From Bacteroidales bacterium UBA5536 (lineage in GTDB: Bacteria; Bacteroidota; Bacteroidia; Bacteroidales; F082), in NCBI GenBank assembly GCA_002426795.1, contig DINQ01000008.1, positions 124,001 to 188,000 on the forward strand: a DNA stretch of 64,000 bases, read 5' to 3'. A program made the translations under genes and the position numbers. Below are positions 36,987 to 46,665 of this stretch, one piece after another (positions within the stretch are counted from its first letter, which is position 1; the number at the start of each line of letters is the position of its first letter). The notes under the pieces are model-generated. The model worked only from the letters and a program-made list of their open reading frames with translations, ran no database searches and was not told the DNA's origin.

Positions 36987-37361
36987 TTAATAATCGTCGT
37001 CGTCGAAGTCGTCATCAAAGTCGTCGTCAAAATCGTCAAAAGAATCATCCGATAGCAACACATCATCATCGTCCCAACCAAACTCTTCTTCGTCAAAGCT
37101 GCTTTCATCAACTTCATCCAGCTCTTCAGCATTGTCGAAAAAAGTATCAAGCGACTCGTCATCCATATCGTTTGCAGATGGAGAAGAATAACCGGGATCT
37201 AGATTCCTCAGCTCCTTTAAAACAGCGGGTGACACATAAAATTCATCGATATTGTTGAAACAATAGTCGATATACTTAGGATCTTTTTGAAACACTTCAG
37301 CCAATGTTTTGCCTTCGTATTTTCCAAAGGTAAACTCAGTGTCTACATCATAAAATTTCAT
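36987..37361 (-). CDS. Small acidic protein with an exonuclease X-C-like domain
   Basis: The 124-residue protein starts with a compact domain FTFGKYEGKTLAEVFQKDPKY resembling the short C-terminal domain found in DNA polymerase III epsilon and exodeoxyribonuclease X proteins (FGKYKG...YL.W pattern). From about residue 75 it is almost entirely Asp, Glu, Ser and Phe, ending in FDDD repeats. A DNA-mimic or protein-binding tail is possible. Function unknown. Confidence 0.65.
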   Translation of the reverse strand: MKFYDVDTEFTFGKYEGKTLAEVFQKDPKYIDYCFNNIDEFYVSPAVLKELRNLDPGYSSPSANDMDDESLDTFFDNAEELDEVDESSFDEEEFGWDDDDVLLSDDSFDDFDDDFDDDFDDDDY

Positions 37362-37470
37362 AACCGTTTTCTTTTTTTTAAGAACATCAAATTATTTGCC
37401 AAAATATCTGCAAAAAGAAACTGAATCCAGTTCAACAACTAAAAATCAGCAACTTTTCTTATAATCATCT

Positions 37471-37839
37471 CTATTTTTTAAACATAAAATAAACAGCTCC
37501 GACCAATAAAACAAAACCGATGAAATGGTTTAAGCTGATGCTTTCAGTCTTAAAAACTAACAGCGAAAATAATACAAAAACCACCAAAGTGATCACTTCC
37601 TGAATCACTTTGAGTTGCATCAGGCTGAATGGCCCACCATTTCCTGAAAAACCAATTCTATTCGCCGGAATCATGAAACTATACTCAAACAATGCAATGA
37701 ACCAGCTGATTAGCACAATAGCCGGCAAACCCCAGTTGGCGAAAACCGGCGCTTCTTTAAACTTCAAATGCCCATACCATGCCAATGTCATGAAACTGTT
37801 TGAAAGTAAAAGCAAGCCGATTGTGGTAATTTCTTTCAT
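37471..37839 (-). CDS. DUF486 family (DMT-like) membrane protein
   Basis: The 122-residue protein has four spans with LLLLSNSFMTLAWYGHLK near the start and ISWFIALFEYSFMIPANRIG in the middle, matching DUF486. The start at 37839 gives the usual family length; the longer frame adds an unrelated stretch. Transport function is presumed from the DMT-like fold but unproven. Confidence 0.82.
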   Translation of the reverse strand: MKEITTIGLLLLSNSFMTLAWYGHLKFKEAPVFANWGLPAIVLISWFIALFEYSFMIPANRIGFSGNGGPFSLMQLKVIQEVITLVVFVLFSLLVFKTESISLNHFIGFVLLVGAVYFMFKK

Positions 37840-38160
37840 AAAAAATCCATCTATAATACTGATAAACAGTATTTTAAAGCAATTTCTTTTGAGTATATAA
37901 TTTTCGGCAAATATCATTTTTTTTCTCATGCCACATCAAATATTTTAGCTTTTGCCAAAAAAAAGAAATTCTGCGGCAACAATTGAAGCGTTTTTACGCC
38001 TGCAACCGATTGTTAAACAAACTGTGATTAATTTATTTGAATACGACTTTCTAAATAATAATTTTATTATCAGGCATTTATACTCATTAATATTAATTTA
38101 ACAATCAGTGCATAGGAGAAACGGGAGCTAAAAATGCTATTTTTGCTGCAAAGTTCCATC
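37840..38160. other. Divergent intergenic region with -7 element of gmhA
   Basis: About 320 AT-rich bases. TATTTTTG at 38138-38145 matches TAnnTTTG and is 15 bases before the gmhA ATG. No gene or hairpin of note. Confidence 0.45.
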
Positions 38161-38733
38161 ATGAAAATTCAGGAAACCATACGTGCCTCCATCGCCTTGA
38201 AAGAGCAAATATTAGCGGATCATCAACTTCTTCAAAAGGTTTTGGACGCTGCAGATGCTTGTGTAAGCGCCTTGCAAAATGGAGGAAAAGTCCTTTTTTG
38301 CGGCAATGGTGGTAGTGCTGCTGATGCCCAGCACCTGGCAGCTGAATTATCTGGTCGGTATTATTACGATCGTCCACCGCTTTATGCCGAAGCGCTGCAC
38401 GTCAACAGCAGCTATATAACAGCCGTAGCCAATGATTACAGTTATGATGTGGTTTTTAGCCGTATGGTAGAAGCTGCCGGGAAACCCGGTGATATTTTAT
38501 TTGCACTTAGCACTTCTGGTAATTCGTCCAATGTACTGAAAGCCATGAAAAAAGCTCACGAACTTGGCATGAAAACAATTGCAATGACAGGAGAGGGAGG
38601 TGGCAAAATGAAAAATGAATCTGATTATTTACTGGCCGTTCCTGGAAAAGATACGCCACGCGTGCAAGAATCGCACATCATGCTTGGACATATCATTTGC
38701 GAACACATTGAAAGTAAAATGTTTCCAAAATAG
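38161..38733 (+). CDS. gmhA: Sedoheptulose-7-phosphate isomerase
   Basis: The 190-residue SIS-domain protein has LFCGNGGSAADAQHLAAEL, then VFSRMVEAAGKPGDILFALSTSGNSSNV and the C-terminal ESHIMLGHIICEHIE. It isomerises sedoheptulose 7-phosphate to glycero-manno-heptose 7-phosphate, the first step of LPS heptose synthesis. ATG 38161 follows the -7 element; the frame upstream runs into the promoter. gmhB follows three bases later. Confidence 0.94.
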   Translation: MKIQETIRASIALKEQILADHQLLQKVLDAADACVSALQNGGKVLFCGNGGSAADAQHLAAELSGRYYYDRPPLYAEALHVNSSYITAVANDYSYDVVFSRMVEAAGKPGDILFALSTSGNSSNVLKAMKKAHELGMKTIAMTGEGGGKMKNESDYLLAVPGKDTPRVQESHIMLGHIICEHIESKMFPK

Positions 38734-38736
38734 TTT

Positions 38737-39306
38737 ATGACAGATCACAAAACCCAATCACCAGCGCAGAATTGGTACCTTTTCCTAGATCGGGATGGTG
38801 TCATCAACCGGCGTCCGGTGATGGATTATGTGAAAAACATATCTGAATTTGATTTCTTACCAGGTGTTTTTGAAAGCTTAAGTATACTGCGTCAGCATTT
38901 TAAACGAATATTTATCGTCACAAACCAACAGGGTGTCGGAAAAGGCGTCATGTCGGAAAACGAACTGCAGAAAATCCACGATTGGATGTTATTGCAGATT
39001 GAAGCACATGGTGCAAAAATAGATCAGGTCTTTTACTGCACACATTTAAAGAACCAGTTAGAAAATTGCCGCAAACCTGGAATTGCCATGGCACTTCAGG
39101 CAAAGTCCATGTTTCCTGAAATTGATTTTCAGCGATCAGTGATGGTTGGTGATACAGAATCTGACATTGAATTTGGTCGCAATGCCGGAATGAGAACAGT
39201 ACTCATCGGAAATGAAAAAACCAGCATTAAACCAGACAAAAAGTACGCAAACCTTCTCGATTTAGCCTACAGCCTCGCTAAGAAAGGAGGTTGGGATGAA
39301 GCCTGA
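38737..39306 (+). CDS. gmhB: Heptose-1,7-bisphosphate phosphatase (HAD family)
   Basis: The 189-residue HAD phosphatase has FLDRDGVINRR (nucleophile Asp18, acid Asp20), IVTNQQGVGKG, the zinc-loop region CTHLKNQLENCRKPGIAMA (reduced relative to the classical four-Cys loop), and VMVGDTESDIEFG. It removes the C7 phosphate in the ADP-heptose pathway. It follows gmhA directly and overlaps the next gene by 11 bases. Confidence 0.88.
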   Translation: MTDHKTQSPAQNWYLFLDRDGVINRRPVMDYVKNISEFDFLPGVFESLSILRQHFKRIFIVTNQQGVGKGVMSENELQKIHDWMLLQIEAHGAKIDQVFYCTHLKNQLENCRKPGIAMALQAKSMFPEIDFQRSVMVGDTESDIEFGRNAGMRTVLIGNEKTSIKPDKKYANLLDLAYSLAKKGGWDEA

Positions 39307-40759
39307 ACTGATTTTAGCTGTTTTTCTGGGCTACACTTTCATGCTTTTTATTGTATCCCGAATCACGTCAAAAAACGCTACCAATGAGAGCTTTTTCGTG
39401 GGTAACAGGCAATCACCTTGGCCGGTAGTAGCTTATGGAATGGTTGGAGCATCGCTTTCGGGTGTCACATTTATTTCCGTTCCGGGTTGGGTTGGAACTT
39501 CCCAATTTTCCTACATGGTTGTGGTGTTTGGTTATGTGGTGGGCTACGCGATTATTTCGCTTGTGCTTTTGCCACTTTACTACCGATTAAAACTAACATC
39601 AATCTACGGTTATTTGGAACAGCGATTTGGTTTTTGGTCTTATAAAACCGGTGCATTCTACTTTATTCTTTCCCGCGTGATTGGCGCTTCGTTTCGTATG
39701 TTTTTGGTTGTAAACGTTTTGCAAATTTTTATCTTCGATCATTTCGAAATCCCATTTTGGTTTACAGTGGTATTGTTCATCCTGCTTATTACACTTTATA
39801 CTTTTAAAGGAGGCATCAAAACCATCGTTTGGACTGACATGCTTCAAACCACATTTATGTTAGCCTCGATGATAATCACCATTTTTATTATCCTGCATGC
39901 ACTCAATCTTGATTTTGGTGGGATGATTGCTGAAATTGGAGAGAAAGGCTATTCCAAAATGGTGATTTTTGACTGGAAACACGATCGGTATTTCCTGAAA
40001 CAGTTTTTCAGCGGCATGTTTATCACAATCGTGATGACAGGACTCGACCAGGACATGATGCAAAAAAACCTGAGCTGCCGAAACCTGGGAGACGCACAAA
40101 AAAACATGACTGTTTTAAGCCTTCTACTGGTGCCTTTTAACCTGTTATTCCTGTTTTTGGGCGCTTCACTCTTTGTTTATGCCGGTCATTTTGGTATTGA
40201 CATTCCTGAGCTTTCCGATAATTTGTTTCCTGAACTGGCAATCAACCATTTTGGCGTTTTTGCGGGTCTGATTTTTTTTATTGGACTTATTGCTGCCGCC
40301 TATTCAAGTGCCGACAGTGCACTTACAGCTCTAACGACCTCAGTAAGTGTTGATTTTTTGGGCATTGGAAAAACAAACGAAGCCGAAAATCTCAGTATAA
40401 AGAGGCGATATACAATACATTTTTTCATTTCTTTACTCATTATTTTCGTCATCATTCTTTTCAGAGAAATTAATGATCAGGCAGTTATAGCCCGCCTATT
40501 TACCATTGCTGGCTACACTTACGGACCTCTGCTTGGTCTATTTGCTTTCGGTTTGATGACAAAAAAAGCCCTGAAAGATGAATGGGTACCGCTGATTGCA
40601 GTTGCCTCTCCGGTCATTTGTTATATTCTTGATACTTATTCTGAACAATTGCTCAATGGTTATCGTTTTGGATTTGAAATATTGATTCTTAATGGATTTT
40701 TGACTTTCGTCGGACTCATGACCATCCAAAAAAACACTTCTTCAACAACTATTAATTAA
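39296..40759 (+). CDS. Sodium:solute symporter (SSS family)
   Basis: The 487-residue membrane protein has about 13 spans with NESFFVGNRQSPWPVVAYGMVGASLSGVTF near the start, YTFKGGIKTIVWTDMLQT and AAAYSSADSALTALTTSVSVDF, all SSS features. It is a second SSS carrier, distinct from the PutP-like one. Overlap with gmhB suggests co-transcription, so a sugar or sialic-acid-type substrate is conceivable but unsupported. Confidence 0.88.
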   Translation: MKPELILAVFLGYTFMLFIVSRITSKNATNESFFVGNRQSPWPVVAYGMVGASLSGVTFISVPGWVGTSQFSYMVVVFGYVVGYAIISLVLLPLYYRLKLTSIYGYLEQRFGFWSYKTGAFYFILSRVIGASFRMFLVVNVLQIFIFDHFEIPFWFTVVLFILLITLYTFKGGIKTIVWTDMLQTTFMLASMIITIFIILHALNLDFGGMIAEIGEKGYSKMVIFDWKHDRYFLKQFFSGMFITIVMTGLDQDMMQKNLSCRNLGDAQKNMTVLSLLLVPFNLLFLFLGASLFVYAGHFGIDIPELSDNLFPELAINHFGVFAGLIFFIGLIAAAYSSADSALTALTTSVSVDFLGIGKTNEAENLSIKRRYTIHFFISLLIIFVIILFREINDQAVIARLFTIAGYTYGPLLGLFAFGLMTKKALKDEWVPLIAVASPVICYILDTYSEQLLNGYRFGFEILILNGFLTFVGLMTIQKNTSSTTIN

Positions 40760-40777
40760 ACACCAACATTGTAAATT

Positions 40778-42970
40778 ATGGAAAATTTCAGATTTGATGC
40801 TTTACACGAAACCCTGAACAGACAGGTGGTTCCGGTTTCGTACCCCTCAAACAAGATTTCTGACTATTTTGGATCGATGGTTTTCAACACTTCTGTGATG
40901 CGCGAATACCTCACAAAAGAAGCCTATAAAAGCGTTGAAATGGCCATTGACAAAGGAGTCAGGATCGAGAGAAAAGTAGCTGACCAGGTTGCTTCGGCCA
41001 TGAAAGCCTGGGCAATTTCGAAAGGGGCAACACACTACACTCACTGGTTTCACCCCTTAACCGGAACGACTGCTGAAAAGCATGATGCGTTTATCAATCC
41101 TGCTTCTGGCGGAAAAGCCCTCGAAGAATTCCAGGGAAATGAACTAATTCAGCAAGAGCCAGACGCTTCATCGTTTCCAAGTGGTGGAATTCGAAATACG
41201 TTTGAAGCACGTGGATATACTGCCTGGGACCCTACATCTCCAGCCTTTATCATGGAGCATACACTCTGTATTCCTACAATTTTTGTTTCCTATACGGGCG
41301 AGTCTCTTGATTACAAAACACCGTTATTGCGCAGTATTGAAGCCATTGATAATGCAGCCGTAAAAGTGTGCCAACTCTTCGACAAAAACATTAACAAGGT
41401 TTATCCAACGCTTGGTTGGGAACAGGAATATTTTCTTGTCGATTCAGCGCTGTTTGCAGCCCGTCCCGACCTGGTTCTTGCCGGAAAAACTGTATTTGGT
41501 CACTCATCTGCAAAAGATCAGCAGCTTCATGACCATTATTTTGGAACAATTCATAGCCGCGCCAGGGCTTTTATGCGAGACCTCGAAATTGAGTCGCACA
41601 AACTGGGAATTCCGCTTAAAACGCGTCATAACGAAGTGGCTCCGAGTCAGTTTGAGTGTGCGCCTGTGTACGAAGAAGCCAATGTAGCAGTAGATCATAA
41701 CCAACTGCTTATGCACTTGCTGGACACGGTTTCACGCAAGCACCATTTCAAGGTTTTGTTGCACGAAAAACCTTATGACGGCATCAACGGAAGTGGTAAA
41801 CATAACAACTGGTCTTTGGCAACGAATACAGGGGTTAATCTTCTATCACCTGGTAAAACACCTCAGGAAAACCTGCGTTTTGTGACTGTTTTAGTAAATA
41901 TACTCAAGGCATTGCATACTCACGAAGAACTGGTGCGAGCCAGCATTGCATCCGCCAGTAACGACCTCCGTTTAGGTGGTAACGAAGCACCTCCGGCCAT
42001 TATTTCAGCCTTTATTGGTGAGCAACTCACCCGCACTTTGGACGAAATTGAAAATATGCCTAGCCATGAAAACATCAGTAATGGTGCAAGCAAAGGTGTA
42101 ATCAGCAATTTCCCAAAAATTCCTGAGATTTTGCTCGACAACACCGACCGCAACAGAACTTCACCTTTTGCTTTTACAGGTAACAAATTCGAATTCAGGG
42201 CAGTAGGTTCCATGGCAAATACTGCAAAACCCATGTTTGTATTAAATACAATTGTTGCTGATCAGTTGATTCAATTCAACGAAAGCGTGAGCCAGCTGAT
42301 GGAGAAAAAAGGACTGAAGAAAGATGAGGCAATCTTTGTGGTAGTGAAAGAATACATCTCAAGTTCAAAAGCTATACGTTTCGAGGGAAACAGTTATAGC
42401 GATGAATGGAAAGCCGAAGCAAAAAAACGAGGATTGTCGAATCATTCTAATACGCCTGATGCCATTAAATCATTTGTTTCGGATAAGGTTGTAGCCGTGT
42501 TTGAGCGTAACAATGTGATGACGCGTAGAGAGTTAGAAGCCAGATATGAGATTAAACTCGACAAATACATTCGGAAAATCCAGATTGAGTCGAGGCTCAT
42601 GGGCGATTTGTCTGTGAATCACATCATTCCCACAGCCATCAAATACCAAAATACACTCATCGAAAATGCAAGAGGTCTCAAGGATGTTTTAGATTCGAAA
42701 ACATTTGTGAAACTTAGCCGCAATCAGCTTCAGAATATCAAAGAGATTTCCGAGCACATTGCCTCTATTCGCGAATATGTTGAGGAAATGACTGAAGCCC
42801 GAAAAGTGGCCAATAAAATTGAAAACGAGGCTGATAAGGCCATGGATTATTGCTACAAGGTTAAACCTTATTTTGAAAAAATCCGTTACCATGTCGACAA
42901 GCTGGAAATGCTTATCGATGACCAGCTATGGCCCTTGCCAAAATATCGCGAATTGCTATTTATCAAATAG
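40778..42970 (+). CDS. glnN: Glutamine synthetase type III
   Basis: The 730-residue protein is the large GSIII form typical of Bacteroidota: N-terminal THWFHPLTGTTAEKHDAF, SSFPSGGIRNTFEARGYTAWD, TLGWEQEYFLVD, the active-site stretch KTRHNEVAPSQFECAPVYEE, and NGSGKHNNWSL. It makes glutamine from glutamate and ammonia as a dodecamer. A strong terminator follows. Confidence 0.96.
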   Translation: MENFRFDALHETLNRQVVPVSYPSNKISDYFGSMVFNTSVMREYLTKEAYKSVEMAIDKGVRIERKVADQVASAMKAWAISKGATHYTHWFHPLTGTTAEKHDAFINPASGGKALEEFQGNELIQQEPDASSFPSGGIRNTFEARGYTAWDPTSPAFIMEHTLCIPTIFVSYTGESLDYKTPLLRSIEAIDNAAVKVCQLFDKNINKVYPTLGWEQEYFLVDSALFAARPDLVLAGKTVFGHSSAKDQQLHDHYFGTIHSRARAFMRDLEIESHKLGIPLKTRHNEVAPSQFECAPVYEEANVAVDHNQLLMHLLDTVSRKHHFKVLLHEKPYDGINGSGKHNNWSLATNTGVNLLSPGKTPQENLRFVTVLVNILKALHTHEELVRASIASASNDLRLGGNEAPPAIISAFIGEQLTRTLDEIENMPSHENISNGASKGVISNFPKIPEILLDNTDRNRTSPFAFTGNKFEFRAVGSMANTAKPMFVLNTIVADQLIQFNESVSQLMEKKGLKKDEAIFVVVKEYISSSKAIRFEGNSYSDEWKAEAKKRGLSNHSNTPDAIKSFVSDKVVAVFERNNVMTRRELEARYEIKLDKYIRKIQIESRLMGDLSVNHIIPTAIKYQNTLIENARGLKDVLDSKTFVKLSRNQLQNIKEISEHIASIREYVEEMTEARKVANKIENEADKAMDYCYKVKPYFEKIRYHVDKLEMLIDDQLWPLPKYRELLFIK

Positions 42971-42984
42971 TTAACTATGATTTT

Positions 42985-43020
42985 AAAAAAAAGAGGTGCC
43001 AGTTGGCACCTCTTTTTTTT
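42985..43020 (+). terminator. Terminator of glnN
   Basis: AAGAGGTGCCA and TGGCACCTCTT form a perfect stem with a two-base turn followed by eight Ts. Confidence 0.92.
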
Positions 43021-43052
43021 ACAGCTCAAAATGAGAAAATGCTTTTCTTTCG

Positions 43053-43060
43053 TATATTTG
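43053..43060 (+). promoter_or_regulatory. -7 promoter element of the DUF4831 gene
   Basis: TATATTTG matches TAnnTTTG, 18 bases before the ATG at 43079. Confidence 0.45.
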
Positions 43061-43078
43061 ATTCCCAAACATCATCCC

Positions 43079-44242
43079 ATGAAAATATTTTTCAGGTTTC
43101 TACAACTTTCAATCCTTCTTACATCTATACTCTTTGCCTTTCCAACCGAGGCACAAACTGTTTTAAGCCATGCTAAAAACGCCAATCCTGGTCAGCAGGA
43201 AGGTGTGGTTTACTCGCTTCCGCGAACAACTATCAAAATAGATTTCATCATCGAGAAAAACCAAAGATTAAAAGGTCCATATAGTGAATTCGCAGATAAA
43301 ATGCTGGGTATCAGCGATGTAATTTCGAGCAATGAAGTGCAATACTCAATAGTTGATGCAGTTATAACAACGCTCTCAGAGCCAGATCCTGAAGCCAGTT
43401 TTTTTCTTACCTTCGATGAAAAGAGCTCACGAGATGGAATAAGTACCTTGGTCAATCTACTCCCGGATGGCATTTTGAGTAGTTATGGAATACCAGACAA
43501 TGGCGAATCAAATCGCGTTTTTATTGAAAAAGAACTAATTAATGCACCTGATCAACAGCGGTTTACCTATTATGCTGAGCGAAATTTATACCAAAGAATA
43601 GATACACTCGTGCGAAAAATCACGATAGATACAACTGTTATCCGTCGCAATATCTTACAATCGAGTTGGGTTGATCGAAGTCCTGAGCAAAAAGCCCGTT
43701 CGGCAGCTGATTTTATTCAGAAAATCAGAGAGAGTCGTTTTAACTTAATAACTGGTTATCAAGAGATTAACTACGGATCAAGCATTGCTTACATGGACAA
43801 CCAATTACAAAAACTTGAATCGGAATATCTGAGTTTATTCTTGGGTGCAGAAAACAAGCGTTTGATTGAACAAACCATTTACTTTACACCAGATAGTCAG
43901 GCTGATGGTTTTGTGACCGTTGCTAAATTCAGTGAGCAAAATGGCGTTTCTGGTTCTGAAGGCCGTGGTGAAAATATCCAATTACAGTTTATTAAATCAG
44001 GAAATACGAGTAAAATTGCAGGTATCAATGCGAATTCAATAGAATCAGTTCGGATTAATAATAGTCTGATCTACAGGACGCCTGAGATTGTCGATTTAAA
44101 CCTAAGCTTTAAGGGTAAATCAATCACATCTGTCAGGTTGTCAATCAACCAGTTAGGTGTGTTTTTAGTTGCACCCATCACAAAAACGAAAATGAGCTTC
44201 AATCCTGAAACTGGACAATTGACAAGCTTCAGCAAAGAATAA
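43079..44242 (+). CDS. DUF4831 family secreted protein
   Basis: The 387-residue protein has a signal peptide (MKIFFRFLQLSILLTSILFA) ending near TEAQ and the DUF4831 N-terminal pattern VYSLPRTTIKIDFIIEK followed by GPYSEFADKMLGI. The upstream part of the open frame lies over a terminator and promoter and is excluded. Function unknown; probably periplasmic or surface-exposed. It is convergent with kdsA, ending next to it. Confidence 0.8.
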   Translation: MKIFFRFLQLSILLTSILFAFPTEAQTVLSHAKNANPGQQEGVVYSLPRTTIKIDFIIEKNQRLKGPYSEFADKMLGISDVISSNEVQYSIVDAVITTLSEPDPEASFFLTFDEKSSRDGISTLVNLLPDGILSSYGIPDNGESNRVFIEKELINAPDQQRFTYYAERNLYQRIDTLVRKITIDTTVIRRNILQSSWVDRSPEQKARSAADFIQKIRESRFNLITGYQEINYGSSIAYMDNQLQKLESEYLSLFLGAENKRLIEQTIYFTPDSQADGFVTVAKFSEQNGVSGSEGRGENIQLQFIKSGNTSKIAGINANSIESVRINNSLIYRTPEIVDLNLSFKGKSITSVRLSINQLGVFLVAPITKTKMSFNPETGQLTSFSKE

Positions 44243-45058
44243 CTAACAAACCGCTTCTCTGACCTTTACAAGCTGTTGGAGCAGACCTTCAAAATAATCC
44301 AGTTTCAGCATATTGGCGCCATCAGACTTGGCATTCGCCGGGTCAGGATGGGTTTCAATAAAAATTCCATCCACACCTGAAGCAATGGCTGCTTTTCCTA
44401 TAAGGCTGATTAGCTCTGGCTTTCCGCCCGTAACACCACTTTCCTGATTGGGCTGCTGCAAGGAATGTGTGATGTCCATAATTACAGGCGCACCGATTTG
44501 CTGCATGGCTGGAATATTCCTGTAATCAACCACAAGATCCTGATAACCAAACATATTGCCACGTTCTGTTAACATCACTTGTTGATTTCCTGACTGCCTA
44601 ATCTTGTCTGCTGCAAATTTCATAGAGGACCCTGATAAAAACTGTCCCTTCTTAATATTAACAATTTTACCTGTTTTGGCAGCAGCTACCAAAAGCTCTG
44701 TTTGGCGACAAAGAAATGCCGGAATCTGCAAAATATCAACATAATCAGCAGCCATTTGCGCTTCCTCAACAGAGTGAATATCAGTTACTACCGGGATTTG
44801 GTAAGTCGTTGCTATGTTTTTGAGAATCCTTAGGGCTTTCTCATCACCGATTCCTGTAAATGAGTCAAGGCGCGAACGATTAGCTTTGCGATAGGAGCCC
44901 TTAAATACATAAGGAATATCGTATTGCCTGGTTAGCTGCACCAGTTTTTCTGCCACGATAAAAGGAGTTTCTTCGTTTTCGATAACACAAGGACCTGCGA
45001 GCAAGAAAAACCGGTCGTTGCGAAGGCTTTTCAGAAAGGGGAAATCAGCAATATTCAT
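44243..45058 (-). CDS. kdsA: 3-deoxy-8-phosphooctulonate (KDO-8-P) synthase
   Basis: The 271-residue protein shows KdsA blocks: LLAGPCVIENEETPF, VFKGSYRKANRSRLDSFTG, VTDIHSVEEAQ, LQIPAFLCRQTELL and VIMDITHSLQQP. It condenses phosphoenolpyruvate with arabinose 5-phosphate to KDO 8-phosphate for lipid A-core assembly. Together with gmhAB it shows an LPS-bearing envelope. Confidence 0.95.
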   Translation of the reverse strand: MNIADFPFLKSLRNDRFFLLAGPCVIENEETPFIVAEKLVQLTRQYDIPYVFKGSYRKANRSRLDSFTGIGDEKALRILKNIATTYQIPVVTDIHSVEEAQMAADYVDILQIPAFLCRQTELLVAAAKTGKIVNIKKGQFLSGSSMKFAADKIRQSGNQQVMLTERGNMFGYQDLVVDYRNIPAMQQIGAPVIMDITHSLQQPNQESGVTGGKPELISLIGKAAIASGVDGIFIETHPDPANAKSDGANMLKLDYFEGLLQQLVKVREAVC

Positions 45059-45079
45059 AACTAACTATTTATTGGTCTG

Positions 45080-45730
45080 TTAAAAAGTATTAATCTCTTT
45101 GTTTTCAATAATTTGGCTTCCACTTCGACTAAAGGAAATTTCCATCATGGCGCGAGCAAGCGTTGTCACCTTGGTTGGTTGATAATTTTTCAATGGGCCA
45201 ATCATCAAGGGGCTAAGTAGTTTCATTACAATGATGGAAAACTTTTCCAGTAACCGGGATTCATTTCGTTTGCCAACCAAAATAGATGGCCTGAAAATAA
45301 AGGTATTAGGCATGCCGATACTCAGCAATTCCTGCTCCATCAGGCCTTTTGTCCGTAGATAGAAATTAGAGCTTTTTGCACTGGCACCAATACTTGAGAC
45401 TACTGCAAAAGTCAATATATTTGCTTCCTTGGCAAAACGGGCAAGATTTATCACAAATTCTTTGTCTACTCTTTCGAAAGCAGTCTGGCTTTTCGCTTTT
45501 TTAATGGTTGTTCCCAGACAACAAAACATTACATCATCATGATGTAAATCAAATTCATTTGTCAAACTCTCAAAATCAACAATATAAGATAACATCTTTG
45601 CGTGTTGAAAGGGTAGGGGACTTCGTCCTAAACAAATCACCTGTTCAACCTGGTCATTACTTGCAAGCAAATGAACCAAAGCCTGCCCGGTTAGGCCTGT
45701 TGCACCTGCAACTATTACTCTTTTATTCAT
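45080..45730 (-). CDS. NAD(P)-binding oxidoreductase, HTATIP2-like atypical SDR
   Basis: The 216-residue protein has the Rossmann start VIVAGATGLTGQALVHLL, then FCCLGTTIKKAKSQTAFERVD and FAVVSSIGASAKSSNFYLRTKG, matching the HTATIP2/YbjT-like atypical SDR family. Substrate unknown. It overlaps the end of the upstream EamA gene by 8 bases. Confidence 0.85.
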   Translation of the reverse strand: MNKRVIVAGATGLTGQALVHLLASNDQVEQVICLGRSPLPFQHAKMLSYIVDFESLTNEFDLHHDDVMFCCLGTTIKKAKSQTAFERVDKEFVINLARFAKEANILTFAVVSSIGASAKSSNFYLRTKGLMEQELLSIGMPNTFIFRPSILVGKRNESRLLEKFSIIVMKLLSPLMIGPLKNYQPTKVTTLARAMMEISFSRSGSQIIENKEINTF

Positions 45731-46649
45731 TCGTTGTTTCTTTTTGTTTGCCTACGTTCCACCATTTAGGTCCGTTTTTTCTAATGACAAAATAGACTCC
45801 AACAAAGATAAGTAATGCTGCAAATACTTCCAGAAATGTTAGCTCATCCTTAGAAAAAGCGAGTGCAATCACTGCTGCAAAGATTGGCTGCAGGTAAATG
45901 AAAGAGCTATTGGCAGCAGGACTGATTTTGGTGAGCGAGTAATTGTTTAAAAAATAAGCGAGAATTGTTGTAAAAAGAACCACATAACCAATTGATATCC
46001 AAATGTTCAGAGGTATTATACTCCAGTCAGACTGTTTGGCAACCGGGAAAGTAAAAATAAATACATATACAAATCCAAACAGAAAAACCCAGCGCATAAC
46101 GGTAAGCGGCCTGTAAATTTTCATCAGGGGCTTGATCAGCACAAGGTACAGCGCATATGAAGTTGCATTGATGACGATGAGCATATTACCCAAAAAATTA
46201 CCTGGCTTCAGGTCGATGGTGCCACTGTTGAGAATAAGTATGACTGCACCCGCAGTGCCAAACAAAATGCCAATTGCTTTTGAGAGTGTAATCTTCTCTT
46301 TGTTAATTAATTGAGAAAAGATAAGCACCGCAATAGGTACACCAACCATGATGATACTGGCGTTGATGGGCGTAGTAAGATTTAACCCTTCAAAAAACAT
46401 GATTTGGTTAATGGCCACACCAAAAACAGCGCTTAACGCCATCATAAACAAGTGTTTAGGTTGTACTTTTTCTTTTTCGGTAAAAAATGAAATCAACCAA
46501 AACACCATCGCAGCAACGCTTACCCTCACGAAAATAATTGCGCGTGGCTGCAAAAAATCGGGCATGATTCCCTTTGCGACAACGTAGTTCAAACCATAAA
46601 TTAAGTTTGCTGTAAATGCCGCAAACAGGGCAATCCGACGCTCTTTCAA
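45723..46649 (-). CDS. EamA/DMT family transporter
   Basis: The 308-residue protein has ten spans in two EamA repeats (for example FAAFTANLIYGLNYVVAKG and GNMLIVINATSYALYLVLIKPL). The start is TTG at 46649; no upstream ATG is available in frame and the N-terminal span would be lost otherwise. It is probably an exporter of amino acids or metabolites. Confidence 0.85.
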   Translation of the reverse strand: MKERRIALFAAFTANLIYGLNYVVAKGIMPDFLQPRAIIFVRVSVAAMVFWLISFFTEKEKVQPKHLFMMALSAVFGVAINQIMFFEGLNLTTPINASIIMVGVPIAVLIFSQLINKEKITLSKAIGILFGTAGAVILILNSGTIDLKPGNFLGNMLIVINATSYALYLVLIKPLMKIYRPLTVMRWVFLFGFVYVFIFTFPVAKQSDWSIIPLNIWISIGYVVLFTTILAYFLNNYSLTKISPAANSSFIYLQPIFAAVIALAFSKDELTFLEVFAALLIFVGVYFVIRKNGPKWWNVGKQKETTNE

Positions 46650-46665
46650 TAGATGACCCTAAAGC

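Noticed and set aside
36987..37060. GTC/GTCATC trinucleotide array near 37.0 kb as a noncoding tandem repeat
   Set aside because: It is the coding sequence of the Asp-rich tail of the leftward acidic protein, in frame throughout.
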